Position numbers and translations under genes: made by a program | Part shown: positions 46,150 to 58,923 of the stretch, piece by piece | Layout: each line of letters opens with the position of its first letter | Numbering within the stretch: position 1 is the first letter of the stretch | Assembly: GCA_947685225.1 (NCBI GenBank) | Contig: CANTUV010000009.1 | Span: 310,001-374,000 of the forward strand | DNA from: Garcia nutans | Lineage: Eukaryota > Streptophyta > Magnoliopsida > Malpighiales > Euphorbiaceae | DNA length: 64,000 nt | Direction: 5' to 3' | Notes under the pieces: generated by a model | What the model saw: only the letters and a program-made list of their open reading frames with translations | What the model was told of the DNA's origin: nothing | Database searches by the model: none

Positions 46150-47002
46150 GTTTCGAAGTTTTATATTCAAACATTGTAGATTTTAAGATCTATAATTTAA
46201 TCAAAACCAAAAAAGAGATGTTAATCAATTTATTATTATAGGCCAATTCAATTATATTTGAGAAGAATGTGTTGGATAATGATTTTATATTACATAAGTA
46301 AAAAAAATTAATTGTTAAATTTTATAGTTTATAATAAATCATGTAATTCGTAATTTAGATAAAGATAAAATACATTGAGTTAATAATAAATTATTTTTGT
46401 TCGGTTACCTTTTTAGTTATAAATTCATTGTATTTTTTTTTTGTGCTTATGTGGAATGAGTTTAATAATAATTAAAAGACTTAGAAATAAATGTATATTA
46501 GATTTAATATAAATTAATTAATTTAATATAAATGAAACTAAAAAATAATTAATGTTTGGAATGATATACTTTTTTCTTATGGGTGGAATGATATACTTTA
46601 ATCCAATAATAATTCATATGATATTTGGGTTAAATAATAATATTTGAATATGTACCATCAAATTGAAGTTGAAGTACTATTAGTCCACATGGTGATTTTG
46701 TAAGATGAAGGGATTTGTGTGGTCCGCATTCATCCGCTCATCTCTTCTTCTTTTGCAGTAGCAAAATCCTACAGGAGTTTGATCTTGATCTTTGATAATA
46801 TTATTGCAATTTTTTAAAGAAATATCTCAAAAAAATAAAATTATTTTTAAAAATATTTTTTTCTTTTAAAAAACTCTTTCAAAATTATATATATAATACA
46901 TAAAAAATATACCTTTTTAAAATATATATTTATACATATATAAAATATACTTCAATTTCATATATATATATATATATTTAATATATTAAAATATATTAAA
47001 AT

Positions 47003-48000
47003 ATTAAATGCAAAAATACTTTTAAAATTTTGGCAAAAATATAAATTGACTCTTAAATTTTATTTTAACTCATTAATATATTTAAAATTTTTTAAAAAAT
47101 AATAAGTTAACTATATTTTAATAAAAAATTAATTGTGTTTAATTTTTAATTGAAAAATGTAAATATATTTCTTTAAATTTGCACAAAAGTATAAATTGAT
47201 TCTGAATTTTTTTCTTCAATTATATATTAAAATGATATTTTTATCTATTTATAAATAAATTAAATATTTTTTAAAATATTTTATACTAAATAATATTTTG
47301 ATTAAAATTAAATATTAATACTTCTTTTAATAAACCTTTAAAATTATTAATATATATATATATATATATATATGTTATGTCATAATTAGAAGGATACATT
47401 TCATAGATTTTTTAAAATATTAAAAAATAAAAAATATTTATGAAATATATATTTTTTAAAAATTACTTTTAATTTGAATTTTAAAATTTAAAATTTATAT
47501 TTTTAAAATAAAAAATAATTTTAATTGAAAATTAGGAGCAACTTAAAAAAATAATATTTTCAAAATATTTTTATTTTTTTAATAATTTTTCAAGAAATCT
47601 CTTAGATATATATTCCTAATGACATAACGTATCTGAAGTAATATTTATAAATTTAATTAAACTAATGATTTAAAAGTTAATTAGAATAAATATTAAATAA
47701 TAATTTTAATTAAAATATTATTTTATATAAAATACTTTTAAATATATTTAATTTATTTATAAATAGATAAAATATTATTTTAATATATGAGGCAAAAAAA
47801 AATATTAATCCATACTTTTGGGCAAAATTAAAAGAATATATTTACACATTCTAATTAAAAATTAAACACAATTAACGATGATTAACTTTCCGTCAAAAGA
47901 GAATTGATTTTTTAATTTTAAATATATAAATGAGCCAAAATAAATTTTAAGTGTCAATTCTTATTTTTGCGTAAATTTGAATGATATTTTTATATTTTCT
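47003..48000. mobile_element. ~1-kb fold-back (long inverted repeat) element
   Basis: The left half matches the inverse complement of the right half almost from end to centre (axis near 47500). Examples are gcaaaaatataaattgac at 47033 against gcaaaaataagaattgac on the opposite strand ending at 47970; aattgtgtttaatttttaat in both arms; and tatctatttataaataaatt in both arms. Even the centre-flanking ttatgtca (47376) is mirrored by tgacataa (47621). The arms are imperfect and very AT-rich, there is no coding frame, and no clear target duplication is seen. It is best described as a non-autonomous fold-back or long-TIR DNA element. Confidence 0.65.
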
Positions 48001-51000
48001 CCCTTTTAAATATAGATTTAGAGTTATTTTTGTAATTTTATTTTGAGAGTTACAATTGAATTTGGGAAGGGGGAATCAAATTTTTATTTACCAAAAGAAA
48101 AATGTAATTGCTGTTAAATTATACCGTATTGTAAATAATTCAAAATCTGTATATGATGGAATACAATTTTGAAATTATTTTTTCTACTTCTTTTTGAGTT
48201 AATTATTATTATTATTTAAGTTTCTTACATTCCTAAGTTTAATCAATCGAGCAGTTGGAGGCTTAGTTTAAATAGTTGTTTTTGTTGTGCATATCTTCAT
48301 TTAAACTTATTCTTAATTATTAAAATGGTATTTATAATTTAATTGCATTTTTTTATTTTTAATTTATGTTTCACAATAAGTTTTCTTTATATCTGCATGT
48401 ATATATGTATGTTTGTATTAATAATAATTTGTTATATCAGTATCAACATATATATAAATATCTTTTATATTATTTCTAAATTAATAAATAATTATATAAT
48501 TTATTATAATAAAAATATATCTATAAATAAAAAAAAACATGAAATAGTTGTTTTTAAAGGATCTAATCTAATGTGGCTAATATTTGCCCAAATTCAAAGG
48601 AGGATAATTCAGATTTTCAGAAGCCTTTTTCTTTATAATAATCCATATTTTCCAGGTTGCTTGCTAAGATTGGGTGAGAATTATTTGTGATTAAGAAAAA
48701 TATATAGTTAGGCATCTCAACAATTCAAGTAACTTTAAAAAAATAATCATAATTACACCTAAAATCTCTAAAAATTTACTATTTCACTCTAATTTTAAAA
48801 TTTTAAACTCTTACATCTGCTAATCGTCCATTTATTAAATTATAAATATAATTATTTTTATAATAAATTTTTAGATTATTTTAATTATAAAAATCTAAAA
48901 ATAGCTAAATATATGTTTGAAATCACTTTTATATTTAGGACTATCTAGATGAGGAGTTGGAAGCTAGTATTTGCCATTTGAAAGTTTTTTTCTTCTGTAG
49001 CTATATTAAAAAATATAAAAAAAATATGTGTAGATAAATTGATAAATAATCATTCTAATTTAATCAAACATTTTAAATTTGAACGTAAAAATATATAATT
49101 ATATTAAAATTTAATAAAAAGTTTGTTATTTTTGTAGTTTTATCCCAGGCGGCTTTAAAAAGACAATTTATAAAAAAAAATCATTCAATCGCAGTGAAAA
49201 ACTGAATTAATTGTTGTCTGATAGAAAGCTTTTCATGTAGAAGTAGAGAGGCAAATAGCAGAGTCCTTAAAGGGTAAGATTAGACAAGTGGGTCCTCCTT
49301 AGACGTTGATGTCATCGCCATGTCAGCATATGATTCCACCAGAATGTATGTCCCATATGACGTGGATTGGCTTATGTGGGGACAATCAAAGGCCGATGAC
49401 CCTTCCCTGGTTCCCTTCCAAAGTGTTAGCAATATGGCTATTTCTCATTTCTGCTTATTTTGACTAATATGATAATTACAATTAGCTTTTGAAATTAAGA
49501 TACAATAATTAATTTATTTTAAAAATATTTAATAACTTTTTTATTTATTTTAAATTATTATTTTAAATAGTTAATTAATATATTAAATTTATATTATATC
49601 TATACATAATTTTATTTATCAAAAAGACTTTTTTTTAACCCACATATTAACTATTAATAAATATTATAATTTTATTATAATATATTTTTAATTTCATTAA
49701 AATTTATTATAATTATTTTTTCAAGATAATTAGTAAAATATATATATTATAAAATAATTACAATAAATTTTAATAAAAATGAAATATATTTTACTAAAAT
49801 TTTAAAAAAATTATTGTTGTTTAATATATATTTTTTAAAACACATTATAGAGAAATTTTATTAGAAATACTCATATTAAATGAAGAATATAGTAACAAAA
49901 ATATAAATTTATATTTTTGATAAAATAATATATTTTTTAAAATGTTTATGAAAAAAATATATTAATTTAATTTAAATTATATTATTGTAAGATTTTTAAT
50001 TAAAGCATTAACATTTATAGTATTTTGAATTTTGAAGTGAAGTAGAGAGAGAGAGAGAGTGGCAAAAGTGAATACAGGCGTAAATCGTAATAGCAGCAGC
50101 AGGACGGCGTGGTCAGAGACTGCATTTATTGTTTGATCATTCTTTCTATTCAATTGATTATGGAATCTAAACTACTCTCCTCCACTTTCTTTTTCCATCT
50201 AATATTTTTTTTGTTTTTATTTCATTTTTTTATCTGAATTTTAAAAAATATTTCAATATTTAATTTTATCCCTCTCGTTCATGTTAAATATATAATAATT
50301 TCGCTGATTTTTAATTATTTTTTATAAGTAAAATCATTTATTTATTTTAATTCTAATACAATTATTTTTAATGACAAAAAAAAAATCACAATTTATCCAC
50401 GGCTGAACTAAACCAATAAAAATATTAAACAATGATACTGATTTTATTTTGCGTGTAAATAAAAAAAAGAGAAATCAAATCTAAACTTATGATCCCAGAA
50501 AAAATATATTTATTATTAAACTATTTTTTAATATGTAAATAATTATTAATTTAAGAAAGAAAACTCCAATAACATCTTAAACTCCAATAATATTTTACTC
50601 AAATTAAGAAAGACAACATCATGTAAATGAAAATAAAATTAAAAAATAAATAATTAAAAATTGGCAGCTGAATTAGTTTCCTAATAAATATTGTAAATTA
50701 ATTTATTGGGCATTCAAAAAATTAATATTATAAATTTAAAATAAAACATAAAAAAGAAAATCTAATTAATTGAAAAGTCAGTAATTAAATTAATCTAAAG
50801 ATAAATATGATACATTTAAATATTACTCGCCTTAAGAAAATCTATCATAATCTCAAAAACTCTATAAAACACCTATACATATATATATAAATGATCCCCA
50901 AATTAATTAAATGTTTTTGTATTTATAACAAAATACGTAATTAATAATATACTAAAAAATAAAAATAATAAACTAATATTAAAATGTACGAGGAGGTGGC

Positions 51001-51880
51001 GCTGTGTGCCCTCCAATACTAGCACCGGACATATAAGACATTATTATTATTTATTATTATTATTATTATATTATTTTTTAAGAATTCGATAAAGTACTCC
51101 TCTTGTTCACTACCCAAATCTATCTGCCTTAACAAACTATATGTCAAAGAAATTATTTTTTTTGTATAATAAGATTTGGGATAATTTGCATGGTAAATTA
51201 TAATATGACAAAAAATAAAATGACCCTAACATAGACCCATGTGTATGAGATTATGTTTTACAGCTACACCTTTATTATAAGTAAATATCATTTTAAACTA
51301 TGTTTTACGTTTCCATATTTTAAGTTTACTTTAAATTTTGTTTTAAAAAAGAAAATATGAAAGTTTTCAATGAAAAGTAATGCAATTTACCATATGCAGG
51401 AGAGGAAAATTTTATTATCAATTACAATAAGTAAAGTTTAATGTATAATTTAAATAGTATATCGAGATATAGTCTTTTCCTAAATATATATATATATATC
51501 TTTAAACAAAGTCCTTATATCTATATTAAAAAATTTGTAATTTAAATAAATTTTATTAAAAAATTTTATTTAATAAATTAATCATTTGATTACTAAATTA
51601 ATTAACTATATTAATAGTCTTTTTTTAGTATTATAATTAATAAAAGGAAAATTGATTTTAAGTTATTGTATTTACCGTTAAATTATTTCTAGATGTACAT
51701 ATCAATTGTCATTTTTATTAAACGCGAAATGTGAAATTTTTAAGCTTGAGATAAATTAAAATAACTAAATGAAAAAAAAAATAATAAAAAAAGAAAAAGA
51801 AAATATTAAAGGAAAGGTAAAAAAAAAAAAAGTAAGCGGGTTTTCCGGTACAAAGGGAAGAAAGAAGGAGGAAAAGCTGG
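48001..51880. other. AT-rich gene-free region with one GC-richer island
   Basis: No supported gene. The frame at 48343-48690 is a hydrophobic AT-driven translation and is not credible. About 49240-49440 is strikingly less AT-rich than its surroundings and includes cgccatgtcagcatatg and catatgacgtgg, without a coding frame. A (GA)n run lies at 50044-50059 beside another GC-richer patch (50060-50130). Confidence 0.5.
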
Positions 51881-51888
51881 TGGAACGA

Positions 51889-51970
51889 CACGTGGCATGA
51901 CAAAGACCGTTAGATAACCATCAGAGATGAATAGAAGAGATGAGATGAGATGGTGACGTCCATAGCCAAT
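51889..51970 (+). promoter_or_regulatory. Distal promoter motifs of the SHI-family gene (G-box, TGACGTC, CCAAT)
   Basis: CACGTG (51889-51894) within acacgtggc, TGACGTC (51954-51960) and CCAAT (51966-51970) cluster in a GC-richer block about 650-730 bp upstream of the start codon. Such motifs are bound by bZIP/bHLH and NF-Y factors; occupancy here is inferred only. Confidence 0.4.
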
Positions 51971-52572
51971 GGAGAAAAGAGACTAGTTTTTGTTATTAGA
52001 GAGACACGAGGCATCGCTCAGAGAAGCAGATGGGTTAAAAGGACTCTCAGCACTGCTAACACAGAGAGAAAGAAAAAGAAGAGAGAAGCAGATGGGTTTT
52101 GAGACAATTAAATTTTGGTAGCAGAAGAGAGAGAATTCGCTATGGCGGCGTTGCAGTCTGTGAGAGAGAAAGCTTTGTTTTTTGGAATTTAATGGACTCC
52201 AACACTGTCAACTAAACACGCTAAACATAATTCATATAACCCCAATTAACATTTCTTGCTTTCCAGTTACTTACTACTAGCTGGCTGCCTCAATTTTCTC
52301 TCAAAACCACCGCCGCCGCCGCCGCCACCACCAAGAACAAAAACAATAGTAAAATACCAACTAATCAGTTTTGTAGAGACTAAAGAGAGCGCCTTTTTTT
52401 TTTTTTAATATACACAGAAAATAAAGACTTGTAAGCCTAGCCTAACAAAGCCAAGCCAAGCCTCTCCCCACCTTTCCTCCATACTCAAAATTAAAGAAAA
52501 TTTTAAGACAATATAGCGTTTGATAATCTGAGCTTTAATTACAAAACAACCCAGATAGTGACTTTTTCTGAT

Positions 52573-52644
52573 ATGGATTATCGGTCACAATTGAGGATTG
52601 GGTCAGGTTTAGAGGAGGAGAAATGGCTGGGTTATTTTCATTAG
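52573..52644 (+). promoter_or_regulatory. Overlapping upstream ORF (23 codons) on the SHI-family transcript
   Basis: An ATG 50 bases before the main start opens a 23-codon frame (MDYRSQLRIGSGLEEEKWLG, then YFH) that ends with TAG at 52642-52644. It is in another frame and overlaps the first 22 bases of the main coding sequence. If translated it would prevent simple reinitiation at the main ATG, implying leaky scanning. That the mRNA leader includes this ATG is inferred. Confidence 0.6.
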
Positions 52645-54078
52645 GTGGTGGTGGTGGTGGTGGTGGTGGAGGGAGAGGAAGTAGTAACCAAGACGACCAA
52701 CACAATAGCAACCCACCAAGTGAAATTCCACAAGAAAGCTGGTTCTGGTACAGAAATGATGACATTCCTTACAAAAGTAGTAATTTTGAGCCATGGCAAC
52801 AGCAAGAATTTCTTCACCAACGCCATCACCACCACCACCACCATCACCACCAGCATCATCAGAATAATCCACAACAAGATCTTTACTCTTCAGCTGCTGG
52901 GTTAGGTGTAGGACCCAGTAGAAGCTCAATCAACGTCTCGGATGAGTCTTCTTCAAGATCAGCTTTTATGATGATGAGGTCAAGCAGTGGAGTTGCAGGA
53001 GGAGGAGGAGGAGGCACGAGCTGCCAAGATTGTGGTAATCAAGCTAAAAAAGATTGTATGCACGGGCGGTGCAGAACTTGTTGTAAAAGTCGAGGCTTCG
53101 AATGCCAAACCCATATAAAAAGCACTTGGGTTCCTGCCTCTAAACGCCGAGAACGACAGCAACAACTCGCTGCCTTACAACAGCAACAACAGCTCCAACT
53201 CCGGGGAGAAAATCCCAAAAGACTCAGAGAAAATCCAACTTCTTCTTCTCTTGCCTGCACTCGCTTACCCACCAACTCTACAGGTACACATAATATACTA
53301 AATAATGGCACTATCTTTTTGGTTTTTCTTTTTTTTTTCTCTGCCATCAGTGACAACAACAACTCTCACACAGTTCCAGAGATTGACTCTTTAGAAGAAG
53401 AATTTAGAGGCACATCAACAGAGTATCTAGAAAGAAAATATCTATTGCGTGTTTTGAAATCGACTTCCGTAGTAAAACCCATCGGCTTTTTTACTAATAC
53501 TGTTATTTAGTATTTCTGACGAGTGGATTGACAGGGACGAAACTATTTTCCCCTTCTTTTGCGTGCGAGTTTGTCACATAAAATATAATTTAATAAAAAT
53601 CCCGTTTCTTATTTCTCGTTACTAGTTTAATCCAAGCTCATATTTATATATTCTAATGGGGATTTTCTTTGTTGGTTTAGGGTTAGAAGTGGGTAATTTT
53701 CCTTCAGAAGTGAGCTCTCCAGCTGTTTTTCGTTGCGTAAAAGTGAGTGGCATTGATGAAAATGATGATCAATATGCATATCAGACGGCTGTCAATATTG
53801 GAGGTCATGTATTTAAAGGGATTTTATACGATCATGGCCTAGAAAGCACTTATAATTTTTCAGCGGGTGAAACCTTCTCCGGTGGTGTTGAGCCACTTAA
53901 CTTAATCACAGCTGGTACTGCCACCGCATCTGCTGCAATCTCTCCTACTGGTGGTGGTGGTGGTGTAACATCGGCTTCGTCTAGTGCAGCTGCACTTATA
54001 GATGATTCTTCTCTATATCCAACTCCACTCAACTCTTATATTGCTGGTACGCCATTCTTCCCAAACCCAAGATCATGA
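52623..54078 (+). CDS. SHI/STYLISH (SRS) family RING-like zinc-finger transcription factor
   Basis: Plant-specific transcription activator family (SHI, STY1, SRS, LRP1) that promotes auxin biosynthesis genes and organ development in the nucleus. Two exons, 52623-53283 and 53681-54078, join in phase (GT-AG) to 352 residues. MAGLFSLGGG start; poly-Gly 8-17; ESWFWYRN motif 38-45; His-rich run 66-79; AAGLGVGPSRSSINVSDESS 91-110. The zinc finger spans 134-161 with Cys at 134, 137, 145, 150, 153, 154 and 161, exactly the family spacing CX2CX7CX4CX2C2X6C. It is followed by THIKSTWVPASKRRERQQQL and a Gln run. Exon 2 holds the IGGH dimerisation motif (YAYQTAVNIGGHVFKGILYD, IGGH 260-263). The N-terminus fits the SHI/SRS5/STY side rather than LRP1. 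The ATG is chosen for the conserved MAGLFSLG start. No lesion is seen. Confidence 0.94.
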
Positions 54079-54293
54079 AAAATCCACCACACTTTTCTTT
54101 TTTTAATCTTTACCTCTCATTTTCTCTCTCTTCCTCCATATTTCGACCACTACCCCTTCTTCTTCTTTTTTTAAACTGTCTATTGTTGTTGATGATGATA
54201 ATTGCAGTAGTAGAGAGAGAAGTACATTAATTTGACACGTTCATTGAAGTAGAAGCACTTAAAATCAAGAACCAGAAAAGCAAAGCAAAAAAA

Positions 54294-54302
<9 letters not shown>

Positions 54303-54323
<21 letters not shown>
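54303..54323. repeat. (GA)n microsatellite
   Basis: GA run immediately following an A15-like tract in the 3' flank of the SHI-family gene. Confidence 0.93.
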
Positions 54324-54324
<1 letters not shown>

Positions 54325-54550
54325 CTAAGAGGGAGAGGAAATCAGGAACATACACTGTAGCTGTTACTGTCCAAATATAAATGCTTTAAGTTTAAGTAAT
54401 TCATCTCTTTCTTTATTCCTTGATTCTTGATTTCTTGATTTTATTTCTTGATTCTCCGTGAAACCTAAAGTTGTTGTGTTGGCACATGATGGGCAGGCTG
54501 CAGCTAGCATGTAGTGTACAGTGTTGTGTAGTATGTGGCTGTTTCTTGAT

Positions 54551-54574
54551 TTATTATTATTATTATTATTATTA
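54551..54574. repeat. (TTA)8 microsatellite
   Basis: Uninterrupted trinucleotide run. Confidence 0.92.
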
Positions 54575-57196
54575 TATTCTTGTGGGTTGAATTTGCATTA
54601 CACTACTAGTAGTATATTGTTTTTGGAAGGTGCTTTTTTCCTGCTTACCCGTAAATTTGCCGGTTTGAAATGGTTTCTTGTATGGTTGGACAAACTACAA
54701 AGACAACATCATTTTTTTCTCTTAACGCGGTATGGGCGGTGTCCAGCCAAGCCATGCATGAGATGAGAGATCATTCAAGCTGAAACAAAGAAAATAAATA
54801 AATATATTAAAAAAGAAAATATAGTTAAAAGTCTTTCTTATCATTCTCTCTCTATCTTTCTTGAAAAACACATTCATGTTCTTGTTCATGTTCATGTTCA
54901 TGTCTTATTATTATTATTATAATGGTTATTATTTTCCTCTCTCGAGCTTCTTAATTAGAATAGACATGCATAGATGTGACTTTGATGAGAAAATGGGAAA
55001 TATTGCTCATCAACTACTCTTGTTTAATGCGTTTATATATACACCTACTGTTATACATATTAAGAAATTGATGCGCTCTTCAAAATGGGTATATATATAT
55101 TTATTCTTAATGAGTGAAAATTTAGATCAGTTGAAAGCAACTGAAAGATTGAGAAGCTTTCCTTAACCCACAAATCATTTTATCCCAAAAAGTATTTCTC
55201 TTCTTTTCATTACTATACATAATAGCCTCTCTGCACCTAGAAAAGATTTCTCTCTTCCCAATAAGAAAGAAAAAAAGAAAGAAGAAAGATGAAGTCTTTG
55301 TTTCTTGAAAAATGGTTTCTTGTTCCTGAGCCTATTACTACTATTTTTTGAAGGTAGACAGTTTGTTTTCAATAATGCCGACACCTAATCAGACTACCCC
55401 CGTTCTGTATCTTTGCTATTAAATGTTGTTTTGTCACATTCCACTGATTTTGTACTATAAACATCAACTAAGATCAAATACAAGCCACAAGCTGTGTTTT
55501 TCATTTCCCTTTTAAAGATTGATGGGTTTTCTTTTTGTTTTAACTAACACTTGCTTTGTCCACAATTTGTTTATTTTAGAATAAATTAGAAAAAAAAAGT
55601 TCTTTTTTTTTTAAATCATCAAGAGAAAAAGAAAGAAGATACTAGTTGATGTGTTATACAAATAGTTTTTATACCAAATCAGTAATTTGAAGTATTTTAC
55701 CTTAAGATACTAGTTGATGATTACATATATTCTGATAAATATTTGTTTACTTTTTGTCGATTTGAGCTATGATAATATCAGCTAGCAACCCTTGGTTTGG
55801 AAAGTTAAGGTGCCATATAAGTTATTTGGCTGGATATTGTAATTGGAAATGAACTATCAGCTATAATATGTATTCTAAAGCTTGAAATTTCACTGAAACA
55901 TACTTTCTGTTGAAATTTTCTTGGATGCACAGTCTTATTTTAAATGTTCATTTTTAAAGATAGATTAGCATTTAAAATATAAAATTAAGCATTGTTGTGG
56001 ACATGTTGTTTTGTCTGTCACTAGCAGTCTAGTGCAGTACATTGTCTATTTAGTGTCTCTGCTCTTCTAACTTTGGCTGAAAACTTTCATATAAGAAGAT
56101 AGTAATAGTGGGGAGAGAAATAATGAGGAAGATATAGTAATGATTATGAAGTGTTGGCTGCAGAAACCAACAAAATATTTGAACATTGGAATATGATTTT
56201 ACATGTATAATGGTGTGTCTTGAAATGATAAGTTTTTTAATAGTTTTTTTGGAACACAATTAACTTTTAGGAATATTAATCTTGTCTTTTTTTTTTCTAA
56301 AATTATATATTTTCACACACTGGCCCCATTGAAAATAATCTTATAACATAATGAAGGACATTTTCATTTTAAGGGAAAGTTGGGAGTTTGTTCTGATGAG
56401 TTGCATAAAGCAAAATTGAGCTTTATTATATCAAATTGGGGAACTAAGTTTGTGGGCTGTGAAGCTTAACTTGTTCATTTTTTTCAATGAGTTGTGTTTT
56501 TTGTCTGTGGTGTATGAAACCATGCATAAATATTTAGTTTTCAGAATTCATCTATGAACTCTAGGAAGAAAAATTCTTGATTTGTACTGTTTATTTGCTT
56601 ATCTTTCTTTTCTTCTTGTTTTGATTTAGATTCTGAATTAGAAATGAGCTTTCTTCTAAATTGTGTATAATTTAGTAAATGCCCATTACATTCCCCCTTT
56701 GGAAATAAACAAATATGTTGGTTGTCTATCACATTATGCATGAAGAAAAATAATAGCTATTAGACAGACAATTTTGATGCAAATTTATTCTTTTTTCTAA
56801 TATTACATTGGGGGAGTAGAGAATCGATTCTGGATTTATTGACTCTAAGGGAGGTACAATTGCTGATAGGCTATACCTAAACGTGCTTCTATCTTTATAT
56901 ACATAAACATGTTATTCAAGAAAATTAGGTGGGGGCTTCAGGAGTGCAATGGTGTGATTATGGAAAAGCAGAATAATGATAATTCTCTTGTAATATTCCT
57001 TCTTTTTCTCATTTTAAGTGCTTGCATTATTGAGTAATTGGTAATCTTGGTTTGTTTACCTTTTCTGCTATAATAATGTACTTATTGGTTTGATATTTTC
57101 CATTTCTGCAAATGTTTCTAACATATGCTTTTCAGTTTGAAGGTTTATTACCTTTAAGAATATGCATATTGATTTTCAATTTCACAACCATTTTTT

Positions 57197-57280
57197 CTTG
57201 ACAAATCTTAATTGTCTAGAAAATATAACATAAAGCATCTTGACAAATCTTAATTGTCTAGAAAATATAACATAAAACAT
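57197..57280. repeat. 42-bp tandem duplication
   Basis: Units at 57197-57238 and 57239-57280, beginning cttgacaaatcttaattgtc, differ at a single base (aaagcat versus aaaacat). Recent local duplication. Confidence 0.93.
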
Positions 57281-58182
57281 CTTTGAAACTCGGTTAAATC
57301 TCTAAGCTTCAAACTGAAGGTATTTGATTTTACTCTTTCGGGTTAATTATTAATGAAAATACTTTGCATTTCTATTAAGAATGTATGAAAAACAAATCTC
57401 ATATCGTGATTAATATAAAAATAAATTCTCTAATTTTAACATATAGTTTTTGAGGTTAATTCTTGTAAATTTATATTAACTATTGAAGAAAATTCTGCAT
57501 TTTTTATTATTCATGTTTGGTTCGCTGTTTCAAGTTATATGAATGCATATATTAGATGTGGTTCAACTGTCTGCATCACATTCGATTTGATATCTGACAA
57601 TTTAAACAGGAATTATATGTTTTAAATGATTTAGTTTTATCTTATTCCATTACTACTGCAAATATTAGATTCAATAATATTAATTTAGAATTATTTCATG
57701 CTTAATAAAATTAAAAAACAGTAATTAATAATAAGTATATAATTTGAACTTGTTAATAGCATATATGATAATAGCGCTGCTAATGTCGTGTTTGTGATAA
57801 TTTTGTCAGACTTTTGATTGTATTTGTTGGACGTGCTGTCTAATTCGTCTTCTGTTTTACAATTTTATATGTTTATATTTAATTGATATGGGATTTAATT
57901 TTCATATTCTTAATAATTTTTTGTTTTTGGCAATAATTGATTTTTTTTAAATTATATATATATATGTAAAGAAATGTGAAAGCAGCATAATAACTAACGA
58001 GTAAGAAGGCAGAATTGCAATCTAATATATAGTAAAGATAAAAAGCCAATAAGAAAGAAATTTGAATAATGGGTATGAAGTCCCTTCCCAATGCCAAAAA
58101 ATATTCTCAAAATAAACTTTCACAGAGAAGTTGATGAGGAGAATTTCATGGCCCCATCTCATTTATATAAAATATTTATGAA

Positions 58183-58214
<32 letters not shown>

Positions 58215-58901
58215 AGAAAAATGTTCTTTGTAGCTGAGCCGGTAGAACTTCCACTTTTCTCGGATTCTCATGGTTTCCTTGAGCAACGCAAACAAAGTTA
58301 TATGTATTTCTTGAACTTATACATATTAATGTAAGCCTAAAAGTTATAACTCTTGATAACTTTCTTTTCCTACTTTCTCCTACTCTTAACCCTTTCTTTC
58401 TATATATAATGATTCAAAATTAATAAAAATAAAATAAAAATGTTATATGAATCAATTTGATTCGGATTAAAAGCTCTTTGTGGAAATAATTATTTTAATT
58501 TTGTATTTATTATAAAAGTTTAATAAATATAAGGTTAAAATTATTATTTCTTTAATGCATTTAATGTATAAAAAATTTTTAATTTAGATTAATTTGATTC
58601 ATTTAGTATTATTAAAAAAAAATTGTAGTGGTTGAACAATCGTAAGCAGCAATATTATAGCTAAGTATATATGCTTCTTGAAGTTTACATGTACATGCAC
58701 ACACACATACATAAACACCAACCTTGTTAGTTAGAAGCTCAACTCTGTTGCTTCTTTTCTTCTTTCTTGTTGTTGAGTTGAGTTCAGCGATTACTACTGT
58801 TGATGACCCAAGAGCAACTGTAAATGGGTAATTTTTATGTATGGTTTTTATCTTACTTGGAAGTATATATATGCTGTTGAGAATTAAAAAGCTTAGTAGT
58901 C

Positions 58902-58923
58902 AGAGAGAGAGAGAGAGAGAGAG
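58902..58923. repeat. (AG)11 microsatellite
   Basis: Uninterrupted dinucleotide run. Confidence 0.93.

Larger units (their letters stand above)
42594..47002. other. AT-rich gene-free region with MITE and microsatellites
   Basis: No gene motif on either strand. Contains (TGA)n at 43628-43650, (TA)n at 46124-46149, the MITE at 45229-45581, and otherwise homopolymer-rich spacer. The less AT-rich stretch at about 46680-46780 has no recognisable content. Confidence 0.55.

Noticed and set aside
48343..48690. 115-residue hydrophobic open frame
   Set aside because: Its composition is what AT-rich DNA yields by chance (Ile, Tyr, Asn, Phe, Lys); no motif and no splice partners.
52535..52929. Minus-strand open frames opposite the SHI-family exon 1
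   Set aside because: They are low-complexity mirror translations of the Gly and His repeats; the plus-strand frame has the conserved zinc finger and splice sites.
53284..53510. Continuation of SHI-family exon 1 frame past the splice donor
   Set aside because: The frame happens to stay open into the intron, but ACAG|GTACAC is a good donor and joining to 53681 restores the conserved exon 2 with IGGH in phase.
58227..58290. Possible tRNA gene (tagctgagccggtagaac)
   Set aside because: It resembles an A-box, but no T-arm/B-box or acceptor-stem pairing follows at the right distance.
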